In this document: piece by piece, positions 25,353 through 32,060 of the stretch
Layout: every line of letters starts with the position of its first letter
Position numbering within the stretch: the stretch's first letter is position 1
NCBI RefSeq assembly: GCF_022809125.1
Contig: NZ_JALGBI010000004.1
Location: forward strand, 1 to 64,000
DNA length: 64,000 nucleotides
From: Variovorax terrae
GTDB lineage: Bacteria; Pseudomonadota; Gammaproteobacteria; Burkholderiales; Burkholderiaceae_C
Direction of reading: 5' to 3'
The notes under the pieces: model-generated
What the model was told of the DNA's origin: nothing
What the model saw: only the letters and a program-made list of their open reading frames with translations
Databases searched by the model: none
Translations under genes and position numbers: made by a program

Positions 25353-26448
25353 ATCAAACTTTCGCCTCTTGCTTCTGCAGCTGGACAGGCTTGCGGAGAC
25401 GCCGTACTTTTCTCTCGAGCTCGACAACTACATCAGTGACTTGCGGAGGGTCACCCGTGAGCTGATCAGTCGGATCAGCGCGACACCGGCAACCCTGAAC
25501 GAAGAGGTTGCCAGGCTGGCCCTCGAGAACATATGGGAGCTGACCCAATTCTTGACCGGCAGCACGACGAAGCAGGTGCCGTACGAGGTCGTGTACGCGA
25601 TCGAGAGGGCGGCCCGCGGCTGGACGTCCAGCCCCTTGCTGGTGACCACTGCCATCGTGCAGGAGTCGAGCTTCTTCTTTCAGGGTGGCCAGGAATCGTT
25701 CTTTCGAGCGATGGAAGCTGAGCTTGGCATCGTCATCAAGGGTCGTCCGGTTCAAATCGCGTTGCCCTATATCTACAGACACAAACCGCTCTTTTGCATA
25801 CCGCTGTTCCACGAACTGGGGCACTTCGTGGACAGCGCTCGCGACATTGTCGTGGCATCGCTTCTGCAGTTCCCACCGGAGTCTGGGCCCGCACTGCCGG
25901 GACTCACGCCGCCGGCCGATGTTTCCTCGCTCAGTGCGGGCGAAAAGCGAATCTGGGATGGAGTCGTCAAGCGACACCGGCAGGAGTACTTCGCGGACTT
26001 GTTTTCTGCGGCCTATGTAGGCAAGGCAACTAAGGGATTCCTGGAGCAGTTCTGCCCTGACGCGGAAGTGGCCCACACACACCCCAGTTCAAGCGCTCGG
26101 TTTGCGCTGCTGGATGATTTCTATGAGGGGCGGTCGAACCCCATCATCGACATGTTCCAGAAGACGCTTGCTGCGCGCGGGCTGCCCAAGCTTGAAAAGA
26201 TGTTCGACACGGTAGACCTGGAACCGTCGACGGGCGACGTGCGACCCTTTCAGGTTGAGTCGGATCGGCAGTTGTTCGGCCTTTTCGAATCCGGCTGGGA
26301 CTTCCTGATGACGCAGTGGCAGAGCGGGTCGAGTCACTGGGCGCATATCGCGCCGGATGATCGCGTCGACGTTGCGAACGACTTGATAGAGAAGGCGATT
26401 CGCAATCGAATGATACGGGAGGCGTGGAATGCGGCTGTTGACTCATGA
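25342..26448 (+). CDS. HELGH zinc metalloprotease-like protein
   Basis: 368 residues from a TTG. The N-terminal ~100 residues are helical. The catalytic signature is PLFHELGHFVDSARDIV (HExxH at 157-161) with a candidate third ligand Glu in RQEYFADLFSAAYVG (213-219) and a later THPSSSARFALLDD block, the pattern of gluzincin-type cytosolic peptidases. No signal peptide. An in-frame stop just upstream rules out a longer form, so the TTG, overlapping the previous gene by 11 nt, is the only sensible start. It overlaps the next gene by 20 nt. Target unknown; a stress or infection effector protease is a reasonable guess. Confidence 0.7.
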   Translation: MLLRSNFRLLLLQLDRLAETPYFSLELDNYISDLRRVTRELISRISATPATLNEEVARLALENIWELTQFLTGSTTKQVPYEVVYAIERAARGWTSSPLLVTTAIVQESSFFFQGGQESFFRAMEAELGIVIKGRPVQIALPYIYRHKPLFCIPLFHELGHFVDSARDIVVASLLQFPPESGPALPGLTPPADVSSLSAGEKRIWDGVVKRHRQEYFADLFSAAYVGKATKGFLEQFCPDAEVAHTHPSSSARFALLDDFYEGRSNPIIDMFQKTLAARGLPKLEKMFDTVDLEPSTGDVRPFQVESDRQLFGLFESGWDFLMTQWQSGSSHWAHIAPDDRVDVANDLIEKAIRNRMIREAWNAAVDS

Positions 26449-27124
26449 AGAGCTCGTGGCGTCTTTGTCCAGCACCGACGCCGAAAGCATCCACCTTGAT
26501 CCGCTGTTGCGCCCAGACCAGGTGGGCCAAGTCACAGTGGACCTGCGTCTGGGGTACGACTTCCTGGTGTCGGTTCTGACTCGAAGTCCGGCGGTCGAGC
26601 TGCGACCGACACCTGAATCGAAGTTTCGGGGTATCCAGACCTATTTTCAAGAGACCCGCCGAACGCTGGGCGAGCGGTTCGTTCTCTACCCCCACCAGCT
26701 GGTGCTCGCCACGACAGTTGAATACCTGTCGCTGCCGTCGAACATTTACACCGACATTTCGGTGCGGAGCAGTTACGCCCGCCTCGGGATTGGCGTGAGC
26801 ACTTCGCTGCAGCCAGGATGGAGGGGGTGCGTACCTCTTGAGCTTTTCAATCATGGCAACACGCCTGTTGAACTGGTTGTGGGCAGTTGCATCTGCCAAG
26901 CAAAGTTCTTCGCGATCCAGAACCAGGTGAGCTATGTCCGGGAGGGAGCTACCAGAAAGTATTTTGGGAGCATTAGGCCGGTAGTCTCGCGCGCCGAGCG
27001 CGACAAGGATTTGGCAGTGCTTGCTCGGCTTGCGGACACCTTCTACCAAGACGTGGGGGATGGTGGGTTCACCCCGCCCCCGTCAGCGGAAGTCATTCCC
27101 GAGGACCAACCGCCGGCGCCGTGA
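26429..27124 (+). CDS. dCTP deaminase homologue (Dcd/dUTPase fold)
   Basis: 231 residues. It aligns along its length with Dcd: VTVDLRLGYDF, the substrate loop VRSSYARLGIGVSTS (Arg113, Ser114, Ser115, Arg118), QPGWRGCVPLELFNHG with catalytic Glu138, then QAKFFAIQ and a KYFGS stretch matching the C-terminal KYRNQQG of housekeeping Dcd. It should convert dCTP to dUTP. It has a longer middle insert and tail than ordinary Dcd and sits in an operon with a regulator and a protease inside a mobile island, which fits nucleotide-depleting defence enzymes rather than housekeeping. Activity is inferred from conserved residues. Confidence 0.8.
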   Translation: MRLLTHEELVASLSSTDAESIHLDPLLRPDQVGQVTVDLRLGYDFLVSVLTRSPAVELRPTPESKFRGIQTYFQETRRTLGERFVLYPHQLVLATTVEYLSLPSNIYTDISVRSSYARLGIGVSTSLQPGWRGCVPLELFNHGNTPVELVVGSCICQAKFFAIQNQVSYVREGATRKYFGSIRPVVSRAERDKDLAVLARLADTFYQDVGDGGFTPPPSAEVIPEDQPPAP

Positions 27125-27126
27125 GA

Positions 27127-28023
27127 TCAGCTTGCAAGCCAGCCCATCGTGAGGACTTGGTGCGTGTTACAGAAGCCGTCAAGCGCGATGACCCGTTTCT
27201 CGCCGCGTAGGTCGATCAACGAGTCGTTGCCGCCCACCACAGGTCCTCTGCGCTTCCAGGACGTGTTCCGCTGAATCAATGAATAGGCCTGGCTTGCGGT
27301 GACGCCGGGAAACATCTGCCTGAAGCCAAGTGACGTGATGAAGTGGTGAATGCCAGTGCCATCCGCGGTCGGGCCGATGTCGGCATGATGGGGATGTGCA
27401 CTAATCAGGCCGAAGGTCGCCTGAGCTGGGTCGCGATCCTCCACAAACCGCCAGAAAGTCGAGGTGAGCGTGTTGCCGAAGCGGGCTTTGAGAGTCTCAA
27501 CACTCTTGAACGATTGGGAAAAATCCTTTGACTCTGTGCTGAACTGCGGACCAAAAAAGAGCAGTCGTCCTGCGCCGAAATTGGCTTCTGCCTCGATGGT
27601 CTCATGGCATGTCGGATTCAGAGTGACTTCGTTGTCGCCCAGCAGAAACTCGGAATGCCAGGGCACGAAGCTGTGGGCAACTTCGTGCGCCTCGATCCAC
27701 CGGTGCTTCAACGGGGGAACCTCGCTGTCGATGAAAATCTTTCGGTCGTCCGGCAACCAGAGGCCGCTTAGCTTGGCCTTCTTCACCACGTCCAGGATCA
27801 GCAGCGGATCCTCCGCCAGTCGCTTGCCGGCGACCTTGATTCGGTGGGCAAATTCCGCCAATGGACCAATGTCCGCAGACGAATAGTATTTGCGATCGAG
27901 GCGAAGCAGCTCCCGGACCATTCGCAGGTCCAGGGGCGGCTCGGGCCGTCCGAGGTCACGCAAGATTTTGTCGACCAACTGGTCGATTTCCTTTTGTTCA
28001 CGCTGACCAACGAGTTCCCGCAA
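27127..28023 (-). CDS. ImmA/IrrE-family metallopeptidase
   Basis: 298 residues. The zinc motif is RWIEAHEVAHSFVPWH (HEVAH at 113-117) with the downstream ExEAN-type ligand ETIEAEANFGAGRLLF, the hallmark of ImmA/IrrE (COG2856) proteases that cleave Xre-type repressors. The C-terminal half is a less conserved sensor-like region. The gene lies 8 nt after an XRE gene in the same direction, as is usual for this pair. It ends only 2 nt from the converging dCTP-deaminase gene, with no terminator between. Confidence 0.85.
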   Translation of the reverse strand: MRELVGQREQKEIDQLVDKILRDLGRPEPPLDLRMVRELLRLDRKYYSSADIGPLAEFAHRIKVAGKRLAEDPLLILDVVKKAKLSGLWLPDDRKIFIDSEVPPLKHRWIEAHEVAHSFVPWHSEFLLGDNEVTLNPTCHETIEAEANFGAGRLLFFGPQFSTESKDFSQSFKSVETLKARFGNTLTSTFWRFVEDRDPAQATFGLISAHPHHADIGPTADGTGIHHFITSLGFRQMFPGVTASQAYSLIQRNTSWKRRGPVVGGNDSLIDLRGEKRVIALDGFCNTHQVLTMGWLAS

Positions 28024-28031
28024 GTGATCTC

Positions 28032-28502
28032 CTAAGGTTTTTCTCGCAAAAAGCGAATAAAGCTGCGCAACATGTTCTGCTCTTCGTCTGTGAGGATGGA
28101 CATGTCGTCAGAGTGCGCGGCAAACTTCAGTGCCTTGGTCCGAAACACGTCATCGTTGGACACAGCTGCGCCAGCCAACTTCATCAGCTCAGTCAGCGGC
28201 AGATCAAAAAAGCGCGCGATGTTGGAGATCGTTCTAGGCCGAGCGTGATAGGCAGGATCGTGCTCTATCTGCTGAATTTCGGCAGCATCAACGGACAGTT
28301 TCTCCGCAAGTTGTTCGACGGTCAGCTTCTTGGAGCGACGCGCCAGTCGTACGAGCATGCCAAAGGCCACGGTCAATGGTGGTTCGGTGGCCTCAGTCTT
28401 CGAGGCAGAGAAAGGGGCTGGTCCAATGACGAAATCATCATCCAGCGTTTCCCGAATCATTCGCGCGTACCACTGCCGGTCCGGGCGATTTCTTGTGGTC
28501 AT
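28032..28502 (-). CDS. XRE-family HTH regulator
   Basis: 156 residues. The HTH_3 region spans roughly residues 45-110: VAFGMLVRLARRSKKLTVEQLAEKLSVDAAEIQQIEHD, then PRTISNIARFFDLPLTELMKLAG. An N-terminal extension of about 40 residues is not recognised; the C-terminal tail is acidic and helical. It overlaps the GNAT gene upstream by 4 nt (ATGA) and precedes the ImmA/IrrE protease gene. It is probably a repressor or antitoxin-like factor cut by that protease. Confidence 0.85.
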   Translation of the reverse strand: MTTRNRPDRQWYARMIRETLDDDFVIGPAPFSASKTEATEPPLTVAFGMLVRLARRSKKLTVEQLAEKLSVDAAEIQQIEHDPAYHARPRTISNIARFFDLPLTELMKLAGAAVSNDDVFRTKALKFAAHSDDMSILTDEEQNMLRSFIRFLREKP

Positions 28503-29143
28503 AGAGTACCTCCAGTCTTGGAAGTCCGAAGCGCCAGCAGTTCCGCTGCGCGCTGAGGTGTCAGTTCGAAATAGAGTAGCCCGCTGTAAGCAGGGTCCGG
28601 ACCGAGGCAGTCCATGCCCAACTTGTCACGGTAGAGGGTTTCCGCGCCGGGCAGTGAATGCAGGCCCACGCGACCGTCGAAGCCTTCGTCCTCGCTGCGG
28701 ATGATGGCTTCGGTAACTAGAACGATGCCCACGCCACCATACAAGGGGTTGGGCGTGAACCTGGGACGGTTCCATGGTGCAGTGGACACAAGGTCGACAT
28801 ACAGCATGTGCTGGTTGAATTGACTCGGAAGTCGGCAGCGATAGACCAGGTTGATGAACATCAAACCTTGAGTCATGCCACTGCATCTCAGGGCATATGA
28901 AGCCCATTGCAGCTGGCCGGCGCGGCTTTGGAACTTGGCTGGCCATTCCCAGTGGGCGTCTTCGAGGTTCCACTGGCTCACAGTTTGCCTGTTGTACTGG
29001 CCGGCGAGTTTCAGTTCATTGAGCTTCGCCTGCATGGGCGGAAGCCAATGATCCTGAAAGCACTTCACGTCCGCCGCTTGGATGCGGTCGGAAAGTTCTG
29101 CAGGCTCAAAAAGCTGAGATTGCCGGTTCCAAAGCTGGGTCAT
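28499..29143 (-). CDS. GNAT-type acetyltransferase, candidate toxin
   Basis: 214 residues from the ATG giving MTQLWNRQSQLFEP. A helical N-terminal region of about 80 residues is followed by a GNAT-like core: YVDLVSTAPWNRPRFT, then GGVGIVLVTEAIIRSEDEGFDGRVGLHSLPGAETLYRDKLGM and YFELTPQRAAELL, with the GVG acetyl-CoA loop. It starts 4 nt after a ribbon-helix-helix gene, the arrangement of RHH-GNAT toxin-antitoxin pairs, whose toxins acetylate aminoacyl-tRNAs. It is larger than classical TacT/AtaT toxins, so the target could differ. Confidence 0.7.
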   Translation of the reverse strand: MTQLWNRQSQLFEPAELSDRIQAADVKCFQDHWLPPMQAKLNELKLAGQYNRQTVSQWNLEDAHWEWPAKFQSRAGQLQWASYALRCSGMTQGLMFINLVYRCRLPSQFNQHMLYVDLVSTAPWNRPRFTPNPLYGGVGIVLVTEAIIRSEDEGFDGRVGLHSLPGAETLYRDKLGMDCLGPDPAYSGLLYFELTPQRAAELLALRTSKTGGTL

Positions 29144-29147
29144 AGGT

Positions 29148-29360
29148 TCACAGGAGCATGAGCTCCGCCTTTTCTTTGCCGTTCTCAAAAAACAGTTTTT
29201 CGCCACGTTGTTGGCGCACATCCACGGTCTGATAAAGCCGCAGCGCCTGGCGCAGCACGGCTGTTTTTGACAAAGACCGCTCCGTCGATAGCGCATCGAG
29301 GACTTCCATCTCGGCGTCGGATAGGACGAGCGTGAGGGTTTTCTTCGCGGATGTGGTCAT
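29148..29360 (-). CDS. Ribbon-helix-helix antitoxin-like protein
   Basis: 70 residues. TLTLVLSDAEMEVLDALSTERSLSKTAVLRQALRLY is a CopG/RHH DNA-binding fold (strand then two helices), followed by a charged tail ending EKAELMLL that could cover the partner enzyme. The ATG has AGGAG at good distance; an in-frame ATG 24 nt upstream is less likely. A sigma70 promoter (TTGACA-17-CATAAT) lies just upstream. First gene of the RHH-GNAT-XRE-ImmA operon and probably its autorepressor. Confidence 0.8.
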   Translation of the reverse strand: MTTSAKKTLTLVLSDAEMEVLDALSTERSLSKTAVLRQALRLYQTVDVRQQRGEKLFFENGKEKAELMLL

Positions 29361-29386
29361 GTGGTGCTCCTGGTTGCGGGGCACCC

Positions 29387-29415
29387 ATTATGTTAGGAAA
29401 TCCATATTTTGTCAA
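29387..29415 (-). promoter_or_regulatory. Leftward sigma70 promoter of the RHH-GNAT operon
   Basis: Read on the minus strand: TTGACA, a 17-nt spacer, then CATAAT, close to consensus, with the start of the RHH gene about 27 nt further on. It lies in an AT-rich 186-nt divergent region shared with the ubiquitin-like operon. Confidence 0.75.
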
Positions 29416-29451
29416 CATTCAGCCCACTGAAAATAACCTGTATCTGGCCAT

Positions 29452-29480
29452 TTGACATTCATTTTATACTCATTTAATAT
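29452..29480 (+). promoter_or_regulatory. Rightward sigma70 promoter of the ubiquitin-like operon
   Basis: TTGACA, a 17-nt spacer, and TAATAT (4 of 6 consensus). Transcription would start near 29487, leaving an 84-nt leader before the triple-Ubl gene. The two divergent promoters are only about 36 nt apart (-35 to -35), so an RHH or XRE protein bound between them could affect both operons. Confidence 0.7.
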
Positions 29481-29570
29481 GCAGTCACTGATTAGTTTCA
29501 ACTTAGAAAATAATCACGGCTCAGCAGGTAGCTACACCCTGTATCCCATGATGTGAAATGGATTTGGAAA

Positions 29571-30281
29571 ATGAACGCAGTAGTGAATGACAAGAAGTCC
29601 GACCACGACGACGAGCGTGGCGCGCGCGGTCGCATCGTCCTGCTCGACGAGAACTTTCAGAGCCGTGAGGCGACCATCGACGACATCAAGGTCACCGGCA
29701 GGCAGATCGCTGAAGCCGCGGGGTACAACTCCACAGACGAGGTCATCGTCCTGCAACAGCTGGCGAGTGGCGCACTGGAGGAGATCCGGCCGGAAGAACT
29801 GGTCAACCTGGCGCCGGCCGGTGCAGAGCGCTTCTTCGTGATGGTGGGTGACGCCACCTACCGCTTCATCCTGGATGGTCTGAAGTTCGAGTGGGTGCGA
29901 CCCAGCGTCACTGCCGACACCCTGCGCAGGCTGGTCGGCAAGGACGACAGCTTCGACGTTGTGCAGGAGCTGGAGAGCGCGCCTGACCGGACGCTGGATG
30001 ACGACGACGTGATCGATCTCACGGGCGGCGGGACCGAGCGCTTCAAGACGAAGCATGGTGCGAAGCTGGTGACCGTTTACTACGGGGAGGTCGAGCACAA
30101 GTTGCCCAAGGGGGTCTACGCCACCGAACAACTGCGCAATGAGTTCAAGGTGGAAGAGGGTTACGTGCTGGCCTTGATCGCCGCGGACGGCTCTTTCGAC
30201 GAACTGAAGCCGGGCCAGAAGCTGCGCCTGAAAAACGGCATGAAGTTCGTGAGCTACGCGCCCTGCGGGCAGTCGTCATGA
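29571..30281 (+). CDS. Multi-ubiquitin protein with three Ubl repeats
   Basis: 236 residues. Three tandem beta-grasp-like repeats can be read: about 20-92 (GRIVLLDENF to GAERFFVM), 95-161 (TYRFILDGLKFEW to GTERFKTK) and 164-230 (KLVTVYYGEVEHKLPKG to NGMKFVSYA). Each ends in a similar (G/N)xxxRF/KF block. The tail is APCGQSS, so cleavage after Gly233 by the linked JAMM protease would expose a C-terminal glycine for E1 activation. This is the multi-ubiquitin family found only in operons with E1, E2 and JAB. The ATG at 29571 is preferred over an in-frame GTG 18 nt upstream. It overlaps the E2 gene by 4 nt. Confidence 0.85.
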   Translation: MNAVVNDKKSDHDDERGARGRIVLLDENFQSREATIDDIKVTGRQIAEAAGYNSTDEVIVLQQLASGALEEIRPEELVNLAPAGAERFFVMVGDATYRFILDGLKFEWVRPSVTADTLRRLVGKDDSFDVVQELESAPDRTLDDDDVIDLTGGGTERFKTKHGAKLVTVYYGEVEHKLPKGVYATEQLRNEFKVEEGYVLALIAADGSFDELKPGQKLRLKNGMKFVSYAPCGQSS

Positions 30282-30607
30282 GCAGCGCGCAGTTCAACGC
30301 CTTGAAGGCGATCTACCCCGCGGCCGAATGCTGGTCGGAGGGCGGCCGCGAGGTGGCCTTCATCCCCGGCGTCACGCTCCAGGCCGCAGGCGGGCCGGTG
30401 CAAGTGAACCTACTTCTGCATCCCCACGCCAAGGACAACTACGACACGCGCTTGTTTGTCGATCGCAAGATCGCCGAGCCCAAGGGCTTGAACTGGGCCG
30501 TTCACACTGTCTGCGGGGAAACCTGGTGGGCATGCTCGTGGCAGGGCGTTAAGGCCCACCTGCCCTGGGTGCAGATCCTGGCCAACCACCTGCGGGCATT
30601 TCTATGA
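30278..30607 (+). CDS. Prokaryotic E2-like (UBC-fold) conjugating protein
   Basis: 109 residues, small for an E2. It has a beta-rich N-terminal half (GREVAFIPGVTLQ, QVNLLLHPH) and a C-terminal helical end. Candidate catalytic cysteines are Cys79 and Cys86 in HTVCGETWWACSWQG, accompanied by several histidines (48, 50, 76, 94, 104). Histidines near the cysteine replace the classical HPN in the bacterial E2 families tied to multi-ubiquitin proteins. It would receive the activated Ubl from E1 and pass it to a target. It overlaps both neighbours by 4 nt, so all four genes are one coupled unit. Confidence 0.75.
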   Translation: MSSAQFNALKAIYPAAECWSEGGREVAFIPGVTLQAAGGPVQVNLLLHPHAKDNYDTRLFVDRKIAEPKGLNWAVHTVCGETWWACSWQGVKAHLPWVQILANHLRAFL

Positions 30608-31122
30608 AGACGCACATCAAGATCGCAGGCCCGCTCTTGAGCGCCATCCGTGCCGACCTGCACCGCAGGCACCCATTCGCTTTCGAGCGGGTCGGTTTCC
30701 TGACCGCCGGCGCACGCTGGACCGGTGACGGCGACCTCGTGTTGCTGTGTCGGGACTACCAGCCCGTCGTCGACGAAGACTACGAGCGCAGCAGCAGCGT
30801 GGGCGCCCGGATCGGATCGAATGCCATGCGCAAAGTCCTCCAGGCGGCCTACCAGCACAAGTCCGCGATCCTGCACATCCACACCCATGGCGGGCGGGGC
30901 CGGCCGGAGTTTTCCGCGGTCGACCTGAACAGCGCCCGGGACTTCGTGCCGGGCTTCTTCAATGCCCTGCCGCAGATGCCGCACGGCATCGTGGTCCTGA
31001 GCAACGACTCGGCACGCTGTCTGCTGTGGACCGGGCCCAAGGACCGACCCCGCCATGTGGACGGGTTCCAGCAAGTCGGCGCACCCCTGATCAAGTTTGG
31101 AGCAGCACATGAGCCAGCATGA
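30604..31122 (+). CDS. JAMM/MPN+ metalloprotease (Ubl-processing)
   Basis: 172 residues, a stand-alone JAB domain. The zinc signature is HIHTHGGRGRPEFSAVD (His93, His95, Asp107, with Ser104), and the general-base glutamate is likely Glu28 in AFERVGFL. Related bacterial JAMM proteins remove residues after the Ubl C-terminal glycine and release Ubl from targets. Given the QSS extension on the triple-Ubl protein, maturation is the obvious first job. It overlaps the E2 gene by 4 nt and the E1 gene by 14 nt. Confidence 0.88.
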   Translation: MKTHIKIAGPLLSAIRADLHRRHPFAFERVGFLTAGARWTGDGDLVLLCRDYQPVVDEDYERSSSVGARIGSNAMRKVLQAAYQHKSAILHIHTHGGRGRPEFSAVDLNSARDFVPGFFNALPQMPHGIVVLSNDSARCLLWTGPKDRPRHVDGFQQVGAPLIKFGAAHEPA

Positions 31123-32011
31123 CCGGCAGAGTTTTCTCGGGCCTACTAGCGAGCAGGACCTTGCGAGCGTCACCGTGGGCATCCTGGGCCTGGGCGGCGG
31201 CGGCTCGCACGTCGTGCAGCAGTTGGCGCACCTGGGCGTGGGCGGCTACGTCATCGCCGATCTCGACATCATCGACGAGACCAACCTGAACCGCCTGGTC
31301 GGCGGCACGCGCGCTGACATCGACGCGAAGGAACTCAAGATCCGGATCGCCGAGCGCGCCATCCGCCGCGTGCTGCCGAACGCCCGCATCTCCGCGCATG
31401 CAAAGCCCTGGCAGGAGGTCGCCGGCGAGCTGAAGCACTGCGACGTGCTCATCGGCGGCCTGGACTCCGTGATCGCGAAGGACGAGGCCGATCGCTTCGG
31501 CAAGCGCTTCCTGATCCCCTACATCGACATGGGAATGGACGTGCACAAGCTTGGCGACCGCTTCCTGATCGCGGGCCAGGTGGTGCTGACCCTGCCGGGT
31601 GGGCCGTGCCTGCGCTGCATGGGCGTGGTCACCGAGGCCGCGCTAGCGACCGAGGCCCGTCGCTATGGCGCGGCCGGCGGCAAGCCTCAGGTCGTCTGGC
31701 CGAACGGCGTGCTGGCCTCCACCGCCGTGGGCCTGTTCACCCAGTTGGTGTGCCCCTGGCACGACAAGCCGATGGCGGCTGCTTACCTGGAGTATGACGG
31801 CAACAAGCACACGGTGTCGCCCAGCATGCGCCTGGCGGCGATCGCCAACCGACCTTGCAGCCACTACCTGGCCCACGAGGCCGGGGAGCCGCGCTTCGAT
31901 ATCCGCACGCCGCCCGCACCCGTGAAGCCACAAGTGGAGACATCCGTCCTGGCCGATGAGGTGGCGCCTAGCTGGTGGCGCTCAGTCGTAGCATTCTTCA
32001 CGGGCCGCTGA
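31109..32011 (+). CDS. E1-like ThiF-family Ubl-activating enzyme
   Basis: 300 residues. The adenylation fold is clear: VTVGILGLGGGGSHVVQQLAHLGVG (nucleotide loop), DLDIIDETNLNRLVGG with the conserved Asp and Asn-x-x-Arg, and CDVLIGGLDSVIAKDEAD. A CxxC (167/170) with Cys215 and Cys250 may bind zinc, or one of them may be the thioester cysteine. It adenylates the Ubl C-terminal glycine and loads it for transfer to E2. The ATG after MEQH is chosen (TTG 12 nt upstream is possible). The C-terminus ends with a Trp/Phe-rich stretch (WWRSVVAFF). Confidence 0.88.
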   Translation: MSQHDRQSFLGPTSEQDLASVTVGILGLGGGGSHVVQQLAHLGVGGYVIADLDIIDETNLNRLVGGTRADIDAKELKIRIAERAIRRVLPNARISAHAKPWQEVAGELKHCDVLIGGLDSVIAKDEADRFGKRFLIPYIDMGMDVHKLGDRFLIAGQVVLTLPGGPCLRCMGVVTEAALATEARRYGAAGGKPQVVWPNGVLASTAVGLFTQLVCPWHDKPMAAAYLEYDGNKHTVSPSMRLAAIANRPCSHYLAHEAGEPRFDIRTPPAPVKPQVETSVLADEVAPSWWRSVVAFFTGR

Positions 32012-32060
32012 CGAGGCTGACGGTGCGGCCCCGGTATTCCCCAATTCGGCTCACGGGACC

